Shown: positions 23,243 to 34,829, counted from the first letter of the stretch. The stretch: 64,000 nt of DNA from Forficula auricularia (GCA_024734495.1 JALMQS010000089.1:6212420-6276419), one strand, 5' to 3'. The notes: a model not told the origin generated them from the letters alone. Numbers and translations are program-made.

Positions 23243-23448
23243 GTTAGACTCGGATTTAATTTTTGTTTTGCATGGAAATGGCATGGAAAAATCTTCATAA
23301 GAGCAAATAATAATGGATGTCTTCTACTTGATGCAAATAAATTTACTGCATAATCCTATACTACTAAAGCGCATTTGTGCCTACCTATGTATCTAAGTCC
23401 GTCCCCCAACAAAAACAGTCGTCATGGTTACCAATTTAAATGAAATTA

Positions 23449-23577
23449 TCTATCTATATATATAAAATTAAGGTTTTGTCTGTACATTGAGGTGGCGGTT
23501 TGGGTGAGGGGGGTTGGGGGGGGGGGGCGAACCCCCAGTCTAGCAAGAGGGCTGCCGAAGGCAGGCCTTGCAGCTAG
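23449..23577 (+). mobile_element. Very short Helitron (129 bp)
   Basis: Starts TCTATCTATATATATAAAA, a typical Helitron 5' end. It ends with the hairpin GGGCTGCCGAAGGCAGGCC, a short spacer and CTAG before T. Internal sequence is a G/C run only. It lies inside the second visible TMEM151 intron. Confidence 0.75.
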
Positions 23578-23735
23578 TATATAATATATATAATATCCGA
23601 AGTTCTGCGGCGTTTGCCACTTTTCGCATCTGTCTTCTCCCATTCGTTGGACATGACCATACCATACTAGTCTATTTTTTCAATTATATATATAGTTATT
23701 ATATCTTGGTCCACCTTCATCATTTCACGAATCCT

Positions 23736-24094
23736 TTAGTTTCTGATGTGGTCCAGTTTAGAGACTCTTGCATTTCTTCTCCAGAAATCCATTTCAAGGG
23801 ATAGTAGTCTTCTTTGGTCATTTTTCCTTAGTTCCCAGGTTTCAGTACCATATGTTGAAATGCTCTGAACGTTTTGTAGAGCCTGGCCTTTGTGGATCGA
23901 TTGATGTTTTTGCTCCATAGTAATAGTTTAACTGACGGATCGCTCTTTCCCCCTGCCCAATCTTGTTTTCTATAAATTCTACTTCTACCACTTGATGAAA
24001 GAGTTACTCCCAGATATTTAAATGATGGAGAGTATTTTATGACTTCTTTTTCAAGATGATGGTCGCTTTTGTCATTTTCGTATCCTGCTATCAT
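23736..24094 (-). pseudogene. Non-LTR retrotransposon fragment (post-RT region)
   Basis: The minus strand reads YSPSFKYLGVTLSSSGRS, then with a frameshift TYGTETWELRKNDQRRLLSL and EMDFWRRNARVSKLDHIRN. These are the KYLG motif and the YG.E.W....RRLL.LEM.FWRR tail common to LINE proteins. Confidence 0.8.
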
Positions 24095-24256
24095 GTATTT
24101 AGGCTGCTATACTCGTATATATACCCACCATCTTCTATTTTTAGAGTTCAAAACGGGACCCTTTTTAGTGTCGATACAATATCATACGATATTATTAAAT
24201 TATGTATTTATTTTCAAAAGAGTTAGGATAATACGTTAAAAATGCTCATCGGACGA

Positions 24257-24316
24257 AATAGACGCCATTTTGGGATGGCCATTTTGAAAAATGGCCATCC
24301 CAAAATGGCGTCTATT
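24257..24316. repeat. Perfect 60-bp hairpin
   Basis: Two 26-bp arms (24257-24282 and 24291-24316) are perfectly complementary around the 8-nt spacer TTTGAAAA. The arm sequence is AATAGACGCCATTTTGGGAT plus GGCCAT. It sits immediately before the ACCGACTTCAAAAAAGGAGG repeat and may be its structured border. Confidence 0.85.
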
Positions 24317-24321
24317 CTTAT

Positions 24322-24890
24322 TCATTTTTAACCGACTTCAAAAAAGGAGGAGGTTCTCTATTCGACAGGTATAACTTCTTTGTTTATCAACCGATTTTGA
24401 TGATTCTTTTTATACTGGAAAGAGGGTACCTTAGGGGTGCTACCATATTAATTTGGTCAAGTTCTGATGATATGTTCAATGACGAATTAACGTAAATTTT
24501 CAATTCTAATGAGCAAATAATCGAAATTATAATAAATAAAATCTTTTATAAAAAAATCAATCTTAAAACGTTCATTTAAAACCCGCAAACGTTTCTAGAG
24601 AATTTCTATATTTATGAATTTAATTTTATTATCATTTTCTGATTCATTCGCCCGACGCTTTCACTTACGAGATGCATGCAAGGTATTAGATTAAGTCACT
24701 ATTAATAACATCACTAAAAAGAGAAAAATAAAAATAATTTTTATAAAAAAAATAAAATAAAACCGACTTCAAAAAAATTAAATGCAACAAATAAAATAAT
24801 AAGAACTCAAAAATAAAATAAAATGCACTAAAAGGTATAAAATAATTATCCAATTTAGTTACAACTAAACGATGAAATATTTACATACCT
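24322..24890 (+). repeat. ACCGACTTCAAAAAAGGAGG-family repeat
   Basis: Begins TTTAACCGACTTCAAAAAAG and ends near AACCGACTTCAAAAAAATTA plus an ATAAAATAATTAT block. The same repeat recurs at 28640-28700, 40480-40555, 46373-47062, 50735-50845 and 62817-63528. Non-coding. It is a very abundant dispersed family; its class is not determined. Confidence 0.7.
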
Positions 24891-24899
24891 TTTACCTGT

Positions 24900-25508
24900 C
24901 AAATTAAATAGGAATCAAATAAACTCAATTCGTTTATCTCTATGACTCTCGATTGTTCAAGTCACAGTTTGACTGAGATTTAATTCCATCGCAATAACAA
25001 TTTCACATAATCTGAGTCAACTGGAGTTAAACGATTCAAAATTGATTTTAAAACAAAAATAAATTTCCTTTGAAGATTGGTGGTGCTCGACACAGCCTTC
25101 ATTTCAAAATTGTTTAGATCGCTACACATCGTCATAAATTTGTATTCTTGAAATGATCCATTATTAATTGCGAAACTAAAAGTCGTGTTCAACAACAACA
25201 ACCTGGGTGGGACACACACCTTTAATTTTAATGGTGGAAATTTCTAAATTCATCCGAGCTTGCAATGGTGGGAAGCAAGTAGGTACTTATTCATTATTCC
25301 AGGCACAACCTACTCCCTCAATAAACATAGAAGCCCCATTAATTTCATTGCGGAGAAGGGGCAAGCAATTATGTCTTGACACTGCTTCCAATCTATTTAT
25401 AGATGATTCATCAAAGAGGGCGTCATATTTTTAGATGTTAAACTTCATATTTTAGCTTTCATTTTTTATTAGTTTATTTATTAAAATAAAAAATTATGCT
25501 CCGACTTT
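24900..25508. other. Unassigned, possible decayed non-LTR fragment
   Basis: The plus frame 25207-25434 contains IEAPLISLRRRGKQLCLD, faintly like the PPL..RR......Y segment after LINE reverse transcriptases. The antisense frame 24980-25219 is not recognised. The match is too weak to name an element. Confidence 0.3.
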
Positions 25509-26508
25509 TTACTTTACCATACAGGGTATGGACAAGTGTTGTAATCGTGCATGAAAAAAGTGTTTTTTCCTTCTTTTTTTTCGAAATATCTAAAAAACGG
25601 CTGAAACTATTTAGATTAAAAAAAATTGACCGAAACCATGGCATTTTGCTCTACAAAAAAGCTCTAATAAGTGAACGAGCTAGCTCAAAAACTAGTTTGA
25701 ATATCGAAACCAAATTTCACACGTAGTTTTGGTCCATTGAGATTAAGAGCTGATTAGATTTTGGTGCATATCGACCCAAAATTAAAGGGGGTGGAGGGGG
25801 GTTAACAATTAAAAATCTAGGTCGTTTGAGCAAACTCAACCAAATTTTGTATACACAATCAGTGGACCCCCAGAAGTCTAAAAATGCAAAATCTAACCGC
25901 CCAAAATGGAGGGGGGAGGGGGTCCAAAAATGAAAATCTTGGCCATTTACCAAACTCAACCAAATTTTGTATACATAATCAGTGGACCCCCAGAAGTCTA
26001 AAAATGCAAAATCTAACCGCCCAAAATGGAGGGGGGAGGGGTCAAAAAATGAAAATCTTGGCCATTTACCAAACTCAACCAAATTTTGTATACATAATCA
26101 GTGGGTCCCCAGAAGTCTAAAAATGCAAAATCTAACCGCCCAAAATTGGGGGGGGGGGGTCACAAAATGAAAATCTTGGCCATTTACCAAACTCAACCAA
26201 ATTTTGTAGAATTAATCAATGGACCCCCAGAAGTCTAAAAATGCAAAACTAACCGCCCAAAAAGGTCGGGCGGGGGGGGGGGGGGGGGGGGGGGGCAAAA
26301 AAATGAAAAACTCGGCCATTTACCAAAGTCAACCAAATTTTGTATACATAATCAGTGGACTTCCAGAAGTCTAAAAATTCAAAAACTAACCACAAAACTA
26401 ACCCCCCCTCCCCTACATGATTATAAATAATTTTATTAAATATTAATGTAAGTGAGGGGCCAGGTTGTATGGTAAAGTCAAGTGGATGGCCACATCAGAA
26501 CACGTCAG
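25509..26508 (+). mobile_element. TACTTTACCATACA-family element, copy D, about five tandem units
   Basis: Full-length copy in the orientation of copy A. From 25830 to 26400 it holds about five units of roughly 119 bp, each with CTCAACCAAATTTTGTATAC, CAGTGGACCCCCAGAAGTCT and a G-run of variable length; the run at 26270-26295 is longest. The end GATGGCCACATCAGAACACG is present. Confidence 0.8.
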
Positions 26509-27330
26509 CTTATTTTTAGAAATATATAATTAAATTGGAAATGCATGTAAATAGAATTTTTTCTTGTTTGCGTCTCCAGCAAAATTAATAGTCCGTATGA
26601 TGACGTCATTTATTAAACAACCTTGTGACATTCTAACATCGATCTCGGGAGAGATTCTCACCATTACTCTTGAAAATAAATGAAGAAACGCCATCAGCTA
26701 AAAGCACTCGAACCCATAGTGGTCGAGGATCCCTTGGGTGGATGGGCTGTTATTACAGCCATCCTAATTTCAGAGCATTTAAATGGAATCGAAAAGAGGT
26801 ATTGGAAGTTAGTACTCCATCTCTTCAAGGGCAGTTTTATAATTCCGTAAAATCCCCACAAATGACGGTACTAGCCTAAACATTTGTGGCTTTCATGTTG
26901 TATCACTTTTCAAACCATTACGTAGAAAATTTCAAATATCTCACTCTGGCCGATATTACATTAAAACTGTCTTTGACAAAAAGTTATATGAAACTTTTAG
27001 TAAAATTTATTAAAAAAATATATATTTTACGAAGGCTAGAACGGGGTATTACATGCTTTTTTTTAATTAATTTTTTAATCGAATGCAAGAAGTGCATACC
27101 AAGAAAATGCAGCCTCTGCCTCTACCTCAGCGGTCGGGGAACCGGGGTAATTTACCCCAAATGGGGTAACAATGAAACTATCGTGGGTAATAAGGACATT
27201 TTTAAAATTTTCTATTTTTAAACTATTGTAGTATTTTTACTTTGATAGCTTATCCAGGAAAATATAAAAGTTAAAAAAAATATAAAAACCTTAATAAAAG
27301 TTAGGCGTTTTTTGTCATGATGAGTGTTCG
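26509..27330. other. No identified gene
   Basis: The plus frame 26670-26879 (70 codons, containing HSGRGSLGWMGCYYSHPNFR) is not recognised and has no splice context. The rest is AT-rich. TGATGACGTCA at 26598-26608 is a CRE-like palindrome, without other promoter evidence. Confidence 0.4.
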
Positions 27331-27339
27331 TACAAAGGG

Positions 27340-28139
27340 GGGTTGACATCGATGGAAGCCGTCTTAACCACCTACGCTTTGTTGACGATATTGTGCTTAT
27401 CAGCACCGACCCAGATGAATTAGGAATAATGCTACGTGAACTCGAAGAATCCTCACAAGCTGTGGGTCTGAAAATCGAATCTTCAGAAAACTAAAATCAT
27501 GAGTCCTGAGCAATATAGTGGTCACCATCGGTAATCATACTTCGAGAAAGTCGATGAGTATGTGCATCTGGGACATAACATCAAGTTAGGAAAGGATAAC
27601 CAGACGGCCGAAATCACCAGACGTATCGGCTTGTCCTGGGCGGCGTTTGGCAAGCTCAGCTATATTCTCCGGGAACCACGCATCCCTATAAACTCCTCAA
27701 GAGAAAAGTTTATGAGTCATGCATCTTGCCCGTCGCTGCCTATGGGCTCGAGACTGTAACACTAACGATACTTAGTGCAAATCGACTCCGAGTCTGCCAG
27801 CGAGCGATGGAACGTGCGATGCTGGGAGTTAGCCTCAGAGAGAAAATCCGAAATGAGGAAATCAGAAAGAGAACGGGGGTCGTGGATGTGGTGGAACGAG
27901 TGCTTCGTCTTAAGTGGCAATGGGCAGGTCACATGGCAAGAGACAATATAAAGTGGACTAAAATCCTTCTACAATGGAGGCCTCGACAATCCAAGAGAAG
28001 TGTTGGAAGACCACAGGCAAGATGGCGAGATGACATCCGACGCCACGCGGGGGGAAACTGGATGCAGTTAGCCCAGCAGAGATCGATATGGAAGAGAATG
28101 GAAGAGGCCTATGTTCAGGAGTGGACGTTAACAGGCTAA
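27340..28139 (+). pseudogene. Non-LTR retrotransposon RT fragment
   Basis: The plus strand with frameshifts reads LNHLRFVDDIVLISTDPDEL (the RT active site with FVDD), then LGIMLRELEESSQAVGLKI, VDEYVHLGHNIKLGKDNQ, LPVAAYGLETVTLT and LRLKWQWAGHMARDNIKWTK, ending SVGRPQARWRDDIRRHAGG and WMQLAQQRSIWKRMEEAY. This is the 3' half of a LINE of the type with a GHxAR....RW....W and GRP..RW.DD tail. The 5' half is absent. Confidence 0.92.
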
Positions 28140-28382
28140 AGAAGAAGAAGAAAGAAGAGTGTTCGTATATTTTTTTCTTTTAATAAAGTCTTTTTTTTAA
28201 ACTCAGCAACGGCGCTTTTTCAATTTCAAGCCAACTTTACTATTGCTATTTTGCCCAAAGTTTTCGGCCCCGCCAGATAGCGCTAGCTTTCTTTCATTTA
28301 AGCTTTATACAATATTTTATTTATTTTATTAAAGCTTTAAAAATATTTATAACTAAATCTGAATGTTTAAATTATATTAAAA

Positions 28383-28560
28383 AAACAAACTAAAAAACAC
28401 GCTTCTAAAAAGTACAACTTTTGTAATACTTAATCAAAAAGCGTGGGGCGCAGAAACCTGTACTTTTAATTAATTTCCACAAAGTGCCCCACTCTTTTTG
28501 ATTACGTATTACATTATTTTGTAATTTTTAGAAGCGTGTTTTTTAGTTGTTTTTTTTTAA
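28383..28560. mobile_element. Palindromic MITE-like repeat
   Basis: The left arm AACTAAAAAACACGCTTCTA ... CAAAAAGCGTGGGGC is inverted in the right arm GCCCCACTCTTTTTGATTAC ... TAGAAGCGTGTTTTTTAGTT. Arms are about 70 bp with a short centre. It is related to 19648-19734. Confidence 0.75.
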
Positions 28561-28639
28561 ATATAATTTATTTTTTTACTTTTTAGACTCAATTATTTTT
28601 ATAGAGAAAAGTTTGGGGAATTTAACAGAATGAAATGTA

Positions 28640-28886
28640 TTTATTTTTAACCGACTTCAAAAAAGGAGGAGGTTCTCAATTCGACTAAATTTATATAATT
28701 TCATTTAAAGTGAGTAGGTAAACAATTATTTTTATAGAGAAATGTTTGCGGAATTTAACAGAACAAAAGTCACATTGATACATTCATAAATAAATACATA
28801 GATAGATACATACATACATACATACATACATACATACATACATACATACATACATACATACATACATACATACATACATACATACA
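28640..28886. repeat. ACCGACTTC repeat fragment followed by (CATA)n microsatellite
   Basis: AACCGACTTCAAAAAAGGAG opens the fragment. A tetranucleotide run of about 20 units of CATA occupies 28808-28886. Confidence 0.85.
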
Positions 28887-29189
28887 GGTGAAGCTAGATT
28901 TGTTAATGGTTTTATTTATTATTTGTAGTATTTGTACACATACGAAAATGATGAGAGAAGAGTATAAAGTTATGAAGGGGGAGGAATTTAGTTTTTTCTT
29001 TTCAGAATTCAGGGGAACAGCGAATAAAATAAATACATTTTGGGGTAATGGCTAAAAAAGTTCCCCGACCTCTGACCTACCTAATGATCTCGAAAGACTC
29101 TTGCATTACCGAAGAGAAGGATAACGTGATCATTTGAAGGTTTGAAGAACATACCCGCCTGGAAAGTCGGAGGCCGCCGGGACGGAGGA

Positions 29190-29702
29190 GCCTCCAAGCA
29201 TTCTCTTAATACCTTAGATGCAATTCAGAGGCGGGCTATCAGACTGATAGGAGATCCTGCATTAACTGCCACTCCGACTCCCTAGCCCATCGTAGATCTA
29301 TCTCCATCCCTTCTCTTTTTTATAGAAATTACCATGGCTTTTTTCTGAAGAGATAAAATCAATAATTCCTCCAAAGACTTCATATGCTCGAAATACACGA
29401 TTTTCTATAGGACTCAACACCCCTACGCGCTTAAATTGGATACTAACCGAACAAACGCATTCGCCAACTCGTTTATCCCTATGACTTCTAGAGACTGGAA
29501 CTTCTTCCCCCGACCGTCTTTCCATCAAATTATAACCTTCAATTTTTCAAGACACGCATCCACGAACACCTTCAACTCCGACCCATTCCCTAAATCTCCT
29601 TATTTCCAAGATACAAGGGCCCACCGCGGATTACAGAGGTTGAACCTATTCGGTGCAACTTCTTGTATCAGTATCATTATAAAAAAAAATCTGGTTCTTT
29701 AA
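29190..29702 (+). pseudogene. Non-LTR retrotransposon 3' tail, copy 1
   Basis: Frames read LDAIQRRAIRLIGDPALT, then with shifts LAHRRSISIPSLFYRNYHGF and TNRTNAFANSFIPMTSRDWN. The order (IQ.RAIRLIGD, LAHRR....LFYR..HG, RT..F..SF.P.T...WN.LP) is the C-terminal region of CR1/Jockey-group LINEs. Several frameshifts. Confidence 0.85.
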
Positions 29703-30746
29703 GTCATGACGACAAGCGTATTACCGAATAAACTGGTCTGACCCTTTTCCAATTTAATCTCCAAGGGATGTTTTGGGAGTCGGCGAATCGCCATAAGTTG
29801 TTAGTCATGTATAAATTTTAATCCGATTGAAATAAACGAAGGTAGTGTAAATTAGGAGTGTTGCAAAATAAATATACACCAGTTAATTTTCTAAGTATCT
29901 TTACATCACCATCATTAAAAAAAATCACATTTTCTATTTATCACTTGTGTCAATTCATATATAAAGATGTTTCACCTTGCACCAACACCACAATCTCTAC
30001 TAATTAATTCATATATATGCAGGGTTGAATCTTATTATAGCAATTTTTTAATTACGGTCATCTACAGCACAGATGTGTTGGTCAACTGACAGCCCTTTCC
30101 GCCGACAAACGAACCCTTGCAAAGGTCTTTTCATCCTTTTCAGCAAACAAGGACCATTCTCTGAAACTTGAGTAAGTAAGTCATAAATAAGGGAAAATCC
30201 CACTACGTGCCTTTTTCAATTTCACCCTTAATTGATAATATTTGTCACGTGATGTTTTTCCCCACCACCCTTACGAGATGAGGTCGACGAGAGCTTTGGC
30301 GATACTTGCAATCTGACTATCAAACGGACAACAGTCAGACACGAACAGATTCAGACGATACACGATAGATTCAACCCTTTATGAATAACGAACTCTCTTA
30401 ACGATTACGATAATACTATTACGCTTTTATAATTAACGCCCTTCGAATGAAAGTTGTCATTCACATGTATATAGAATATTATACGTGTTAATAAATGTTT
30501 TATCTTAAGTGAAACTTTTATTTGATAAACCCTACCCTAGACACAAAACCCAACAAGCCACACGGAACCCACACCCAGGGATCAGTGAAGAGTTCAGTTC
30601 CCACATATATATAAATAGAAAAAAAACCTTAAATATTGTTCTTATCAAAGATCTCTTTTGATTTATTATTGTTTGTTCATTGATTTGTGTTTTCATAGTA
30701 AATAAAAAGTGATTCGTTTAATTAATAAAAATCTTTTAATTTCTAG
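29703..30746 (+). other. Intron sequence before the last TMEM151 exon
   Basis: No gene or clear repeat ends were recognised. A moderately GC-richer block (30100-30380) contains TCACGTGATG but no frame. It ends with the acceptor TTTTAATTTCTAG at 30734-30746. Confidence 0.5.
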
Positions 30747-31166
30747 TCCCGCGGAGTTCGCGGCCTCGTCCTGAGCTTGTCGACGCACAGCGTCCAGACT
30801 GCAGCTGCCGCAATCGCGAGGTCCGTAGAACGGATTCGAATTCCGACAGCCCGATCATCGCCGAGTGTTCGTGTCATGTACCTCTCAGCACCTCTCGAGG
30901 AGCGTCTTCCACGGGATCCATTCCAAGGCAGAGCTGTGACCACACCCACCGAAGAAGAAGAAGACGATGAGAATGCAATTCCTGCTCCCCCTAGCTACGA
31001 CGACGCGCTGCGATTCCCGGCGTTGACCAGGCTCAAACGCTCCCTCACCGATAGAGATGTTTGTCGATGTGCCTGTGTGGAGAGCGTTCTTGTCACCGAA
31101 CGGGTCCAGGTTCACGCGTCTAACCGTCCCAGATCAGTCGGTATCAACATGGAGACAAGTCTTTAA
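30747..31166 (+). CDS. TMEM151-family protein, terminal exon
   Basis: In phase 0 after the acceptor, the exon reads SRGVRGLVLSLSTHSVQTAA, then an acidic run TPTEEEEDDENAIP, and then APPSYDDALRFPALTRLKRS. This corresponds to the family's C-terminal acidic stretch followed by PPPYxDAL(Y/H)FP. PPSY is a PPxY motif, a known ligand for WW domains such as those of Nedd4-type ligases, so interaction with such proteins is plausible. A cysteine cluster (CRCACVESVL) follows, and the protein ends NMETSL with TAA at 31164-31166. It is cytoplasmic if the topology follows the family. Confidence 0.9.
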   Translation, partial: SRGVRGLVLSLSTHSVQTAAAAIARSVERIRIPTARSSPSVRVMYLSAPLEERLPRDPFQGRAVTTPTEEEEDDENAIPAPPSYDDALRFPALTRLKRSLTDRDVCRCACVESVLVTERVQVHASNRPRSVGINMETSL

Positions 31167-31439
31167 AAGCCAATCAATCAACAATTTTTCGAAGAAAATT
31201 TATTTGCTAAATTATTATTTTATAAATTAAACATTAATCCTATATCAAATTGCAAATTCTTCATAATTATTAATTACTCAGTATTACCAAATAAAAATTA
31301 TCTCAAGAAAGGATTGATCTTAGTAAAATTTTTAAATCAATTCTCATGGCATTGTCGAATTTTTTACATATTTGTTTATACTTATCATTATTTTTTTTTT
31401 TATCTAAATCAAATTGAGCTAGAAACATAAAGTAAATTA
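31167..31439. other. Likely TMEM151 3' UTR and flank
   Basis: AT-rich sequence directly after the stop. Several AATAAA-like words occur, such as CCAAATAAAAATT near 31289. The polyadenylation site cannot be chosen. Confidence 0.4.
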
Positions 31440-31790
31440 TCCCCACCATAAAGCCCTCTTTGCGAGAAACAGAACGCGCAGCACCCCTTCGCTGTCAAAT
31501 TGAACCAGCGCTTTCGCCAACTCTTTTATCCTTATGACCTCCAGATATTAGAACTCGCTTCCCGCTACTGTCTTCCTTGCGACTTATAACCTTCAGTTGT
31601 TTAAGGCCCGCATCCACAGATAGGTACTTTCGACTCCTAACCAGCCCATAAAATCATCCTCTCTTCTTCTTTTCACAATGTAAGGGCCAACCCAGGCCTT
31701 TAGGGGATGCACCTCTTTGGTGTAACTTCTCTCATCAATTTCATAAAAAAAAATAAATAAATAAGAAATGATAATTGTGACTTTCATCTT
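31440..31790 (+). pseudogene. Non-LTR retrotransposon 3' tail, copy 2
   Basis: Frames give SAFANSFILMTSRY, NSLPATVFLATYNLQLFKAR and GPTQAFRGCTSLV. It is the same type of LINE C-terminal region as 29190-29702 but a different copy, heavily mutated and lying just downstream of the TMEM151 stop. Confidence 0.75.
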
Positions 31791-32722
31791 TAATATATAT
31801 TAGAGTGGCCCAAAAAAAAAAATTTTTTTATTTTTGATCTTGCCTGAAAATATGTTAATAAATGCTGACCAAAAATCAGCTCGATTAATAAGAGGTCACT
31901 AAAAATTTTTTAAAAATTTCTAAAATGGTAGAAAATTAAATTTTTTTTTTAATTTTTTTTTCTCGCCATTGCCTACGTTGAAAATTATAAATATTCTGAA
32001 AATTTCAAGTCGATGTATCAATTTATAGAGGTCGTCAAGATTTTTTAATTTTTAAAATAGTGTACTTTAGATGTTTTCGAGTGACCTTTAAATATAAATA
32101 TTAACTGTAAAGAAATGAGCATCTATTTGAGATAGAAAAATTTAATTTTTTCTCAATATCAACTTGCGATTTTTAATCAATTTATTAACTAAAATGAATT
32201 TAGAACGTATCAAAGATTTTAATAGATATATTTATATTGCATGTAGGAGTGTCTTGTCCCCTCGGGAGACGAACCCCAAGCTCTAGTATGCTTTTCGGGC
32301 AACTACTCAGACCTTCCTACATGAAATATAAATATATCTATTAAAATAAAATCTTTGATAAGACCTAAACTCATTTTCGTTGATAAATATTAACATTTTT
32401 TTTTATTTTTTCTTGTTGTTGACATCTTAACGAATAGAAATGAAGCACGAGACACGAACAAAAAACATAGAAACAATTATTACTACTTAATATTTTAATA
32501 TTTATATCTACAGCTCACTCGAAAACATCTAAAGTACCTACACTACTTTAAAAATTAAAAACATCTTGACCTCGCACACTATGATAAAAAAAATTTTATT
32601 TTTGACCCCAAGAAAAATTCGACCCTCCCCAAAATAATAATTCGATTAAAATTTTAAAATTATTTTTACTTTCGGGAAAAATGAATACATATAACCTGGG
32701 AATTATAAGTTTTTGTAGCTTA
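31791..32722. other. AT-rich region with a tRNA-like hairpin
   Basis: No gene. The block 32210-32362 is an inverted repeat (TAATAGATATATTTATATTG left, inverse right) whose loop holds a tRNA-like sequence on the minus strand, annotated separately. Confidence 0.5.
32238..32330 (-). ncRNA. tRNA-like hairpin (SINE-like or tRNA pseudogene)
   Basis: The minus strand opens CATGTAGGAAGG and closes CACTCCTACATG, an extended acceptor-like stem. It has TGCCCGAAAAGCA and a T-arm CTTGGGGTTCGTCTCCCGAG. The related segment at 59438-59545 shares TGCCCGAATAGCA and a CTCGGGTTCGACTCCTGAG T-arm. The B box is good but the A box is poor, so a functional tRNA is unlikely. Confidence 0.5.
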
Positions 32723-33168
32723 GGCCCGGTATTTCAATGTCCGTTTATTCTTGAGATTAGCAAGGCGGAGATTAAATTTAACCGGAGCTTTTCTCAGCTC
32801 CCCGTATTTCAATCAAATTTTAAGCTTCGCTTAGCTAAACGGAAGAATTGGTGGAATGTCGACTTGGCAACCATGCTTTCGAAAAAATCAACCAATAGCA
32901 GTCATTTAAAATAAACTAAAATATAAAAATATATTTGAAATTTTGAGGTTAACAAAATATATATTAGTTAGTTATGCGCCTGGTGGCTGCCATGCGAACC
33001 AATCTTAATCTTAGGATTAAGTATTCGATCGTCACCCAAAGCAGCGTTTAAGATTTCAGAGATTATTCTTCGGATCAACTCTTAAACGGACATTGAAATA
33101 CACCTAAAAATACTAAAACAAAGATTAAGGCTAATCCCAAGAATAAACGAACATTGAAATACCGGGCC
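32723..33168. mobile_element. PIF/Harbinger-like MITE (446 bp)
   Basis: Terminal inverted repeats GGCCCGGTATTTCAATGTCC and the inverse (GAACATTGAAATACCGGGCC), with 3-bp target duplications TTA at 32720-32722 and 33169-33171. TWA duplication and GGCCCG-type ends are typical of Harbinger MITEs. Non-coding. Confidence 0.85.
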
Positions 33169-34829
33169 TTATTTAACTTACGAGCTACAATGGTTTAACA
33201 AGACATTTATCGACCCTTAGGTTTTAACGAAACCCTGAAATTTGGAAAATGCCATGAGAATCAACGTAAAAAGCAGTATTAAGATCAATTCTTAGGTTTT
33301 ATTCGAGAAATTGTTGTTCAATTTTTGTCAAGCAATGTAATTGAAAACAATTCTTAATTCTTCCTATTGCTTAAATCTTCAAAAAAAATTGCCAAATCCA
33401 AAATTTACTACAAATAATGAATGAATAATACGTTTTGTTGAAAATCTAGAAAAAGAAATGATGGTTTGTATAAATAAGGGATGAATCTTCCTATAAAGTG
33501 AGAGGGTCTATGCATTTTTTCGAGGGGGTAGTTTTTGTCAATCCCTCCAGCTAACAATCAATTCGGGCGCTGACAATTAGGCGACCACACAAGCCAATAT
33601 GCTCAATCAATTATTCTTGACTTAAAGCGTTATAGTAAAAGAAATAAGTCAATTTAGAAGAAAAACACTTACGCTATTTTCTTAAAAGAAATTTCTTTAT
33701 AGAAATTCAATTTCGAACGTTTTACATGTTACTGCTTTTCATATTTCATTTTTACTTTTTAGATAATAGATTACTGATCTTTTTTGTATACATAATTAAA
33801 AAAAAAAAAAAATAAGAAAAAATATTCTAAATATTTTCCAGGTCGAAAAGTAATTTCCGATTGAAACCTATAATATATATATATATATACTAAATCTATT
33901 TTTATTACACTCTGAAAGAGAATTAATTTACTTTCATTAAGATTGAAATATATTATTTCAATTTCTTTGTTCAATATATTTTTAAATACAAAAAAAGAAT
34001 GTTCCAAACTTTCATCTTATAATGTGTCTTTTGTTAATAACAATCAGTAATTTATAAAAAAAAAAAAAAAAATAATAATATTACAAAAATAAAAAGGTTG
34101 AAACTTAAAATATTTATTGTATCATACATATATATACTTGAGAAGTGAAAAATTATTTAATAATAATATAAATATATTCTAATGAAACCATGTTATCAAT
34201 GGCTGAATAAAATTATATAGTTTTTTCAAAAAGAAATGAATATGTTTAAGGTGACTAGATTTTGAAAATTTCAAACTGATACAAATCACCTCCAAAAGAA
34301 ATATATATATATTCAGATTTTTTGAAGTAAAACTTCTTATGAGAGGTAAATTAAAGTCAAAGTGAAAGTGGAATTTCAAATGAGAAAAAGATAGAGTGCC
34401 AGATAGTAAGAAAGAATACTGTTATAATATATAGTAAAATAAAGAAAAGCTAAAATAAACGTGTTGATTTAGGTTTATTTACTTTTTCAACAATGCAAAA
34501 TAATCAATAAAATATTGTAAACAAAACAAATTAATGATTAAACAATCAATTAATTAGTTATATTTAATTATACTTCGAGTACTAAAGCGGGGTTTTTGTA
34601 AAAACAGTTTTTCTACTTGAACAGATCTTCCGAAAAGGGTCTCTGCGTCTAAGGTATCCTTTTAACCATTTTCTTTCATTCGTTTTTTTTTTTTTGTGAA
34701 AAGGTTCGGTTATGAAACTGATTAATATCAATTTCAAATCAAAGTAATTTCTTACATAATTATAAAATTGGGAATGACGCTAAAAAACTAATTATAATCC
34801 ATTTTTTAATTACGAAAATTAATCAAGAT
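33169..34829. other. No gene seen
   Basis: Strongly AT-rich, with A- and T-runs and short TA repeats (33870-33890). Open frames here are low-complexity and not credible. Confidence 0.5.

Noticed and set aside
28808..28886. CRISPR-like array
   Set aside because: It is a simple CATA microsatellite with no spacers; the genome is eukaryotic.
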